A DNA stretch of 64,000 nt from Pholiota molesta (taxonomy: Eukaryota; Basidiomycota; Agaricomycetes; Agaricales; Strophariaceae), in NCBI GenBank assembly GCA_014925825.1, contig JACGCK010000006.1, positions 682,001 to 746,000 of the forward strand, written 5' to 3'. A program made the translations under genes and the position numbers. The notes under the pieces were generated by a model. That model saw only the letters and a list, made by a program, of their open reading frames with translations. It did not search any database and had not been told where the DNA came from. Positions 57,510-64,000 of this stretch are shown piece after piece (positions within the stretch are counted from its first letter, which is position 1; each line of letters starts with the position of its first letter).

Positions 57510-60316
57510 ATGGTACTCAATGGTCACACTCATGAAACCTCTATCAAGCCCGTAAACGGGATATCGTCGGCTGTAAACCAGCCTCTTCCACAAACAACCC
57601 CTCCGCTAACTTTACTGGCGAAGTTCATTGAAGCCCATAGGGACCTCACCAGCTTCAAGTAAGATCCGACTTCCTTCCATCACGCTATATACCACTGACG
57701 AGATTTCTCAGAACTCAGCCTGTCAATGTCGATGGTCATAACTTGACCACAGCTGCAGTTGTCGCTGCTGCGCGTTACTCTGCTGCTGTCAAGCTCGATG
57801 AGTCTTCCAACGTCAGAGAGCGTGTCAACAAGAGCCGACAAGTCGTCGTCAACAAGGTAGATAGCGGGGCCAGCATTTACGGCGTTTCGACAGGATTCGG
57901 CGGTAGCGGTGAGCTTCCAAATCTTTCGACAGTTGAACGAACGTGGATTAACTTACTTTTAAATACAGCCGATACACGTACTGATGAACCGCTAATGCTA
58001 GGACATGCGCTTCTCCAGCACCAGCACATTGGTATTCTGCCGACCTCAGCTGACCCACCAAGCATCCGCCCTCTCCAGGATCCCAGCACATCGACGACCA
58101 TGCCTGAATCTTGGGTTCGGTACGTTCCCATCGAGTCTCATGATTTGCTTCATATAATTAATATTGTATCTATCTGCAGCGCTGCCATTTTGATTAGGAT
58201 GAATTCCCTTATTCGGGGCCACTCAGGCATTAGGTTAGTTGTTAAGCTTGTTCAGTGAAGTAGTCTAATATGGGGCAATTTTCTAGATGGGAGCTTATCG
58301 AAAAGATGAACGAGCTTCTCACAGCCGACATAATACCCGTTATTCCTTTAAGAGGTAGTATCTCGGCCTCGGGCGGTCAGTGTCATTCCTTTGTACCGCA
58401 TGGATCCTGCATCTCAACGTTTAAACCTTCTATGTATAGACCTTTCTCCTCTAGCATACATTGCTGGTGCCTTAGGTAGGACGCACGGCTTTGATTCTCA
58501 TCGATTTAGCGACTAATAACACCAACCAGTGGGAAACGAGTCTATTCAGGTATACGATGGTCCCCAAGCCTTTGGTCCTCGCCAGAAGGTTCCATCTCAC
58601 GAAGCCTTGAGGAACCATAACATCGAGCCTATTGCTTTAGCGTCTAAAGAGCACCTTGGATTAGTCAATGGAACGGCAGTTTCTGCTGCTGTGGCAGCTC
58701 TCGCCATCGACGATGCCGTACATCTCGCTCTTTTAGCTCAGGTGTGTACCGCGATGGGCACGGAAGCTCTGAGTGGTACTCGGGGTTCCTACGTCCCATT
58801 TATCCACGCTGTTGCCCGCCCTCATCCTGGCCAGGTTAGTTTCGTGCTTTATAATATCTTTGATTAATCTTCACGACTTTTCCAGGTTGAATGTGCGCAC
58901 AATATTTACGGCCTCCTCGAAGGCAGCAAACTTGCACAACTTCATGAGGCGGAAGTGACGCTGCAAGAAGATCGTTATCTTTTGAGGCAAGATCGTTATC
59001 CTCTTCGTACTTCGCCCCAGTTCCTTGGTCCTCAGATTGAAGATCTCCTCTCTGCGTTGACCGCTATTACTCAGGAATGTAATTCGAGTATGTATATTTC
59101 TTATTTATCAACGTTGGGCATTCGCGTTAATAACTTTCAATAGCTACGGATAACCCTCTCATCGAAAGTGAGACGGGCATCGCCCACCATGGAGGCAACT
59201 TCCAGGCCATGGCCGTGACCAATGCGATGGAAAAATCGCGCCTTGCTTTGCATCACATTGGAAAGCTTTTGTTTGCTCAAAGCACCGAATTACTGAACCC
59301 TGCCATGAACAATGGTTTGCCACCTTCTCTCGCTGCCACCAACCCTTCCTTGAACTATCATGGAAAGGGCGTCGACATTGCGACCGCTTCTTATGTAGCA
59401 GAGCTCGGCTACCTCGCTGCTCCTGTCTCTACACACATCCAATCTGCAGAAATGCATAATCAGGCAGTGAAGTATGTTGTTTTCAGTGCCCTGAATTTGC
59501 ATCTTCGATCTAACCCACATATCTAGCTCTCTTGCCTTGATATCTGCTAGGGCCACTGTGACTTCTTTGGATGTATTGTCTATGCTAATGGCCTCTTATC
59601 TTTATCTCCTTTGCCAAGGTAAGCACTTCTTATCTATACCATAACATATACGTTCAACAAATTCCCTCTAGCACTTGATTTGCGCACTCTTCGTCTGGAG
59701 TTCCTTCGCGGACTCGAGATCATCCTCCAGGAGGAGATGGCGACCTCGTTCGGCCCTTTCATTGCGACGCCAGTCCAAAATGTCGTTTCCGCAAGATTGC
59801 TTTCGACCATGGTAAACACCTTCGACAAGACAACTGTCATGGATGCCGCGGACCAGATGCAGGCCATGGCAGCGGCCACCACACCTGTTCTCGTCGACAT
59901 CTTTGTCAACCTCGGCGAGGCTGAGCTCAAGTCTTCAACACCCTCTCTTGCCGTGCTCTCTACTTTCCGCGCTCAGATTGCTTCAAGGGCTACTGAACTT
60001 CAAGAGGCGCTGAGGGGAGAGTTCCTATCTGGCACACGGGGCTCCGCACCTGCTAGTGCTCAGCTTGGAAAGACCAAGGGCATGTACGAGTTCATCCGGA
60101 AGGACCTGGGAATTAAGATGCACGGCGCGGAGAATCATGGGCACTTTGTCAACGGCATTGGTCACGACGACGTGTCCATCGGGCAGAACATTTCCAAGAT
60201 ATACGAAGTACGTCGCGACATTTTCATACTGTATGTCTTGGGCTTACTCGCGAACGTTATTTTAGGCTATTCGCGATGGACACATTCGCAATACTGTCTT
60301 ATCTTTGTTCGTTTAA
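57510..60316 (+). CDS. PAL: Phenylalanine ammonia-lyase
   Basis: Twelve exons: 57510-57658, 57712-57908, 57969-58119, 58180-58233, 58287-58375, 58440-58475, 58530-58834, 58886-59087, 59144-59471, 59527-59618, 59672-60207, 60266-60316; exactly 729 residues. The catalytic loop Tyr is in [11 protein letters not shown]. The triad that cyclises to the MIO cofactor is ISASG (about residues 211-213), followed across an intron by [12 protein letters not shown]. Other family blocks: [25 protein letters not shown] segment, [38 protein letters not shown] and [15 protein letters not shown]. It deaminates L-Phe (and often L-Tyr) to cinnamate. His at the selectivity position ([10 protein letters not shown]) fits fungal enzymes with both activities. 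No frame problem. Confidence 0.95.
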
Positions 60317-60579
60317 CTTGCATCCCACGATATTTGTACTGTGATTTGCCATGTAACATGTACATCAAGGAAATAGTTGTGAAATGTTTTTGTGATTTCT
60401 CCAATATAAAGTACAATAAATCAAAGTATGCAATAGCAAAGGAAGGTATCGACGAGACGATCTAAGGAAGTGTTGACCGAGTACGGTATTGCCCAATACA
60501 TAGATGATACAAGTGAAAGATAACTTATTAAAGATAGTAGACAGTGGTGTCCAGATGATTGGAAGCTAGCAGTTTCAGC

Positions 60580-62216
60580 TTAGGATTGCTTCAGCTTGTC
60601 AGTCGGCCGGAATGTAACTCGAACTTCAGTAACCTCCTTTCTCGCGGTTTTCAGCTTGCGCTCAATCTCCTTTTCCAGCGCGGAAGACTGCGACACTGTA
60701 ATCGACCCAGGGACCTCGGCAATAAGATCGACGAATAACAACGATCCAGCGTGTCGTGCGCGAAGTTGTTGGATCGACAGCAATGGAGGCAGATGCGAGC
60801 CATCGTGGTCGTTTACCAGTCTGGTTGCACCCGATTTGTCTACTAAAGGATCGAGTGCCTTCTTGAGCGATTGTCGTATCCGCGGTGACGCGCTGGCGTC
60901 TGTGAGATCCCCCCAAGCTCCGATAAGAAGGTCGAATCCTTGCTTGAGAATTACAACTGACACAATGAGGCCTACAGAGATACTTCGTTAGCATGTGCAA
61001 ATGCTGCTTTGAATCGAATGCACTTGCCTCCAATCGGGTCTAGTGGGAATGCGGGGAAGAGCCAGGTGCCGAGAATCGCGAAGAACGCGACTAGACTGGA
61101 GTATGCGTCGCTTCTGTGATGAATAGCATTTGCTAGCAGTACTGGGCTTTTCTCCTCGTCAGCGACGGTCTTGGTGATCCGGTACAACCACTCTTTGGTG
61201 AGCACACCACCCGCGGCGAACCAAGCCGCATTCACATCTACTGCATGTACATGGGCATGCCCAATAGGAGGAATAGGAGCACTGGATGAGATATACGCTA
61301 GGACGTCGTGTAGTGTTCCTGGTTGCAAGTGTGTGGCTGTCTCGCCGAGCGCCACAATAAGCAGATGGTATGAATGGAAGCCAATCCCAAGAGCACCACC
61401 AATTAACAGCAGGGAAATAGTCGTCGTTCCGAGAGTCTCGAATTTAGCGAAACCGTAAGGGTACTTTTCAGAAGGTGGCTTTCGTGAAAGGCGCCAGCAG
61501 AACAAAGTAACAAAGTCGCCAAGCAAATCTGGATGAAGATGAGCATAATGGTGACAAGACCAAGGTAGGAAGTACGCGACGCACCGCTCAAAGAATGTCC
61601 AGCATCAGCGAGTAATGACGCTGAATGCAGATACCACCCAGCAACACCCTTCGCGGCCGTCAGCGCTACATTGGAAAACAGTCCAACTAATGTGATGTAG
61701 CTTCCGCGATCCCCTGATGGTATGTGGCTATTACGATGACGTTGAATGAATGTGATAGTAAGACATACCAGATCCTTTCAAAGCTGCGATGATCTGCTCA
61801 GCGTCGTGTGTGTGCTCCTCTGCGTGTGAGTGTGAATGTCCGAATATTGAATGTGAATGGGTGTGTTCATCATGATCGTGTTCATTGTGCTCGTGTCCGT
61901 TGGTGTGATTGTGCCCGTTCTCCGCGGGTGGTTGCTTGGACGGACTCGACTCCTTCTTGGTGGAATGCAAGCGTGTCTGGGGCATTCTGAGGCAGGGTGA
62001 AGGGGCGGGCACAGAATGGAGAAGCGAGAAGGAACGGAATTGTAGATGTCGGTGAATTGAGGTAACGCCGTCAGTCAGGGAAGCGGTCGGAATGGGGTAG
62101 TGACACGACAGCAGGATCTGGATACGTGTCCTGTACACACCCAAGGGGGATTTGGCAGAAAGAAGATAGCGTCGACTGGCCTTGGATGTTATGGGCCAAG
62201 CTGCGGGGAATATCAT
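60580..62216 (-). CDS. Mitochondrial-type cation diffusion facilitator (Mmt1-like)
   Basis: Four exons, in coding order: 61769-62216, 61585-61713, 61028-61528, 60580-60971; 489 residues from the ATG at 62216 (a start at 62324 is also open). The basic, Ser/Leu-rich N-terminus fits a mitochondrial presequence. It is followed by a His-rich stretch (about 20 His between 61800 and 61930, e.g. HTHSHSIFGHSHSHAEEHTH). The CDF core has YITLVGLFSNVALTAAKG, HSASLLADAGHSLSDLLGD (metal site A, HxxxD), KYPYGFAKFETLG and NAIHHRSDAYSSL (second HxxxD). The third intron starts with GC (GGAG|GCAAGT). Yeast Mmt1/2 export iron from mitochondria; iron here is inferred. Confidence 0.88.
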
Positions 62217-62576
62217 GGGGACGTGATGTTCTGACCCCGACGTATCGCAGGTTCCGATGTTGATTTCTCTGGAATGTCGAGGTATTGCCGCTCCAGGCTG
62301 GGGCGGATTGCAACCTGCGCACACTCCTTTTTCACTCCGTAAATATATTCTCAGCTATGGGAACCCCAGTCCGGAATTGCGATCGTACGTGACCATGAAA
62401 GAAAAGGGTTATCGGCCTTACCGCAGTCCAGTGTCTGACTCCGGCGTCTGGAAGGCTCTCGATCCGCTTTCTCTTCCGCGCACCCAACCGAAGCAGCTCG
62501 CACCACAATTATTCGTTGATACCAATCATGACCACTATGTGCCAGTACGAGGTGGCTCACATCTTACGGTATTATT

Positions 62577-64000
62577 CTACAATTTGAGAGGAATATAGAG
62601 GCTTTCAAGCAGTTGAACTACCTTGGGCAACTGCGGATCGTCATCCCTCCCCAAAGCTTCCTTAGCGATGCGGGATAAATCCTCCTTTGGTACATTATAC
62701 TGCGCAAGTGTTGATTGAAGACCCAAATTAATTACCAGTCTGATCACAATGAAATCAACTTATTAGGTAGAATTGTCTGAATATGGTCTACTCACTCGTT
62801 AATGAGGGTCGCCAAACGACGAACGTCTCCATCAATTGAACCGGTCGAAGGTTCGCGCAGCTGGAACAATGAAGCTGCGAGTGCCTTCTTGTCGATCTCT
62901 GAAGCAACTTCCGCTTTCAAGCGAACAGTGGGCGCCAATGTAAGACACTGCACAAATATTAAGCTTTTTAACTTTTAGAGTCAAGGAGGCAAACCTACCG
63001 AGGTTATACCATGGGGAATTCCGTATCTCGCTCCCAATTTATGGCCGAGAGCATGGGATAGGCCCAAAGCACTATTTCCTAACAGCATTAAAATCGGACA
63101 TGGACAGGGAGCTGCATCTTGCAGAATTACCTGTATCTTTCGAGCTTAATCGGCCATATGCTCATCCACGATGCAAGTTGCAGCATTTGGCGAGCCTCGA
63201 TGTTGCTTGGGTCTGCTTTTGACGCAGGAAGGTATTTGAACAAATCTGCTATTGCCGCATAGCAAAGAACTTTCTGGGGATGGGTGATTAGAGGTCTGTA
63301 CAAATTCTCTGATGGGAGATTAGCATATATGTAGAACTCCCAAATAATCCTTGTCTTATCGACTTGAACTGACCAACAGCATGATCCAAAGCCCTAATGC
63401 CGGTGGAAAGCCTGTTATATATAACTCTGAGATTAGGCTGAATATGTCAAGCAGACACATGGGAAGCGCACCAGAGTCTTTCTGGCGTGGCCAAAGTTAG
63501 CTCAGAATCAAGGATGATTCCAGCAGGTGCCAACTCTGGGGAAGAAACGGCGACTTTGACACCCTCATCATTCGTGAAGCCAGCACCAACCTGAAATACA
63601 GCTCAAGTTTCAAACAAGCATGGCGCGAAAATAGCGCACAACTCACGGTATATTCAGCCGCACTGAGTGTAGTGGGAATAGCAATTTGAGGAGGGGTTTT
63701 GCCGCCTACCTCTAGCTGAATATTATATAGGATTGCCTTTGCAGCATCTATGGGCGAGCCACCGCCAACAGCGACAATACAATCGCACCCAGTCTCCTTG
63801 TAGTGTTTTATTCCTTTACGTATCCCGGCGATGGGAGAGTGTTCTCCGATTTCAAAGAAGGTCGCGCCCCATGCATTACGCTCCTTCAGAATGGCTTCTA
63901 CCGTTCGGACTACATCGGTCTGTCAAGATATCATATGCGTATGTCAAGAATCAGCGCAAATGAAAGCAAGCATCTTGCAACGCACTCGCCTTTTCGTGCA
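62577..64000 (-). CDS. Iron-containing alcohol dehydrogenase / maleylacetate reductase-like (partial)
   Basis: Exons in coding order: (64000)-63986, 63647-63919, 63472-63590, 63374-63411, 63131-63308, 62999-63078, 62796-62947, 62577-62739; the N-terminus is beyond the window. The Fe-ADH fold is clear: CIVAVGGGSPIDAAKAIL (NAD(P) pyrophosphate loop), AIPTTLSAAEYT, RALDHAVENLYRP (metal-ligand His region), NSALGLSHALGHKLGARYGI and PHGITSCLTLAP (metal ligands). The motifs fit the maleylacetate reductase/hydroxyacid-oxoacid branch more than the short-chain alcohol branch. A frame step of one extra or two missing bases occurs near 63157 between ASWMSI and GRLSSKDTG. Confidence 0.85.

Noticed and set aside
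58955..59040. Apparent local duplication in PAL ([14 protein letters not shown])
   Set aside because: Length equals other PALs, where the first half corresponds to an EDEGLLRQ-type segment; only chance resemblance.
62257..62598. Plus-strand frame of 113 codons between the CDF and alcohol dehydrogenase genes
   Set aside because: Overlaps the 5' end of the CDF gene and the 3' end of the dehydrogenase on the other strand; composition not protein-like.
1..64000. tRNA, rRNA, CRISPR arrays, phage or bacterial-type operons
   Set aside because: None found by eye; the intron-rich eukaryotic gene structure makes bacterial features irrelevant. A tRNAscan run would settle the tRNA question.

Overview
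This is a 64 kb piece of a filamentous basidiomycete genome, most likely an agaricomycete (mushroom-forming) fungus. Genes are closely packed, alternate strands, and are cut by many introns of about 50-60 bp with fungal GT(R)NGT donors. Highly conserved housekeeping proteins (RPS18, eIF3c, eIF2B-gamma, alanyl-tRNA synthetase, TFIIH Ssl1, cohesin Rad21) fix the reading frames. A phenylalanine ammonia-lyase, two type I metacaspases and a CLIP-170-like protein with zinc knuckles fit the same assignment. I could reconstruct 27 protein genes exon by exon, plus one small uncertain gene.

Layout. 1-5.2 kb is an AT-richer transposon island: the 5' end of a Ty3/Gypsy-type element (gag and LTR, minus strand), a short poly(A)-tailed retroposed insert with a 12-bp target duplication, two back-to-back non-autonomous hAT-like elements each with a perfect 8-bp target duplication, and a broken pogo-type transposase cut short by a third hAT-like end. 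5.2-16.2 kb holds a Spp2 splicing factor, an Rkm4-type SET methyltransferase, a polyglutamine bZIP factor, a Psr1-like CTD phosphatase, mitochondrial bL34 and alanyl-tRNA synthetase. 16.5-30.1 kb holds Rad21, a PPR protein, APS kinase, a GCK/Ste20-type kinase, eIF2B-gamma, eIF3c and a duplicated-domain membrane protein. 30.2-38.3 kb holds the CLIP-170 homologue, RPS18, a small unknown gene and a proline/serine-rich coiled-coil protein. 39.2-44.6 kb is a tandem pair of metacaspase genes with the same 14-exon structure. 44.9-64 kb holds a double-length amidohydrolase, a Tcp11 protein, a small PPxY membrane protein, a NIPA-type transporter, Ssl1, an unknown gene, PAL, a mitochondrial-type CDF metal transporter and an incomplete iron-containing alcohol dehydrogenase.

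Two properties affect how the window should be read. First, many otherwise normal genes contain one or more single-base losses, nearly all in C or G runs on the coding strand. Adding these bases back makes every affected exon chain divisible by three, and most of the genes are essential, so I read them as consensus errors rather than pseudogenes. I give coordinates as they stand and mark where each frame steps. Second, several genes use very small exons (3, 11, 12, 12, 15 and 15 nt) and at least two introns start with GC, so simple gene finders will mis-model them. I saw no rRNA, tRNA or CRISPR array.
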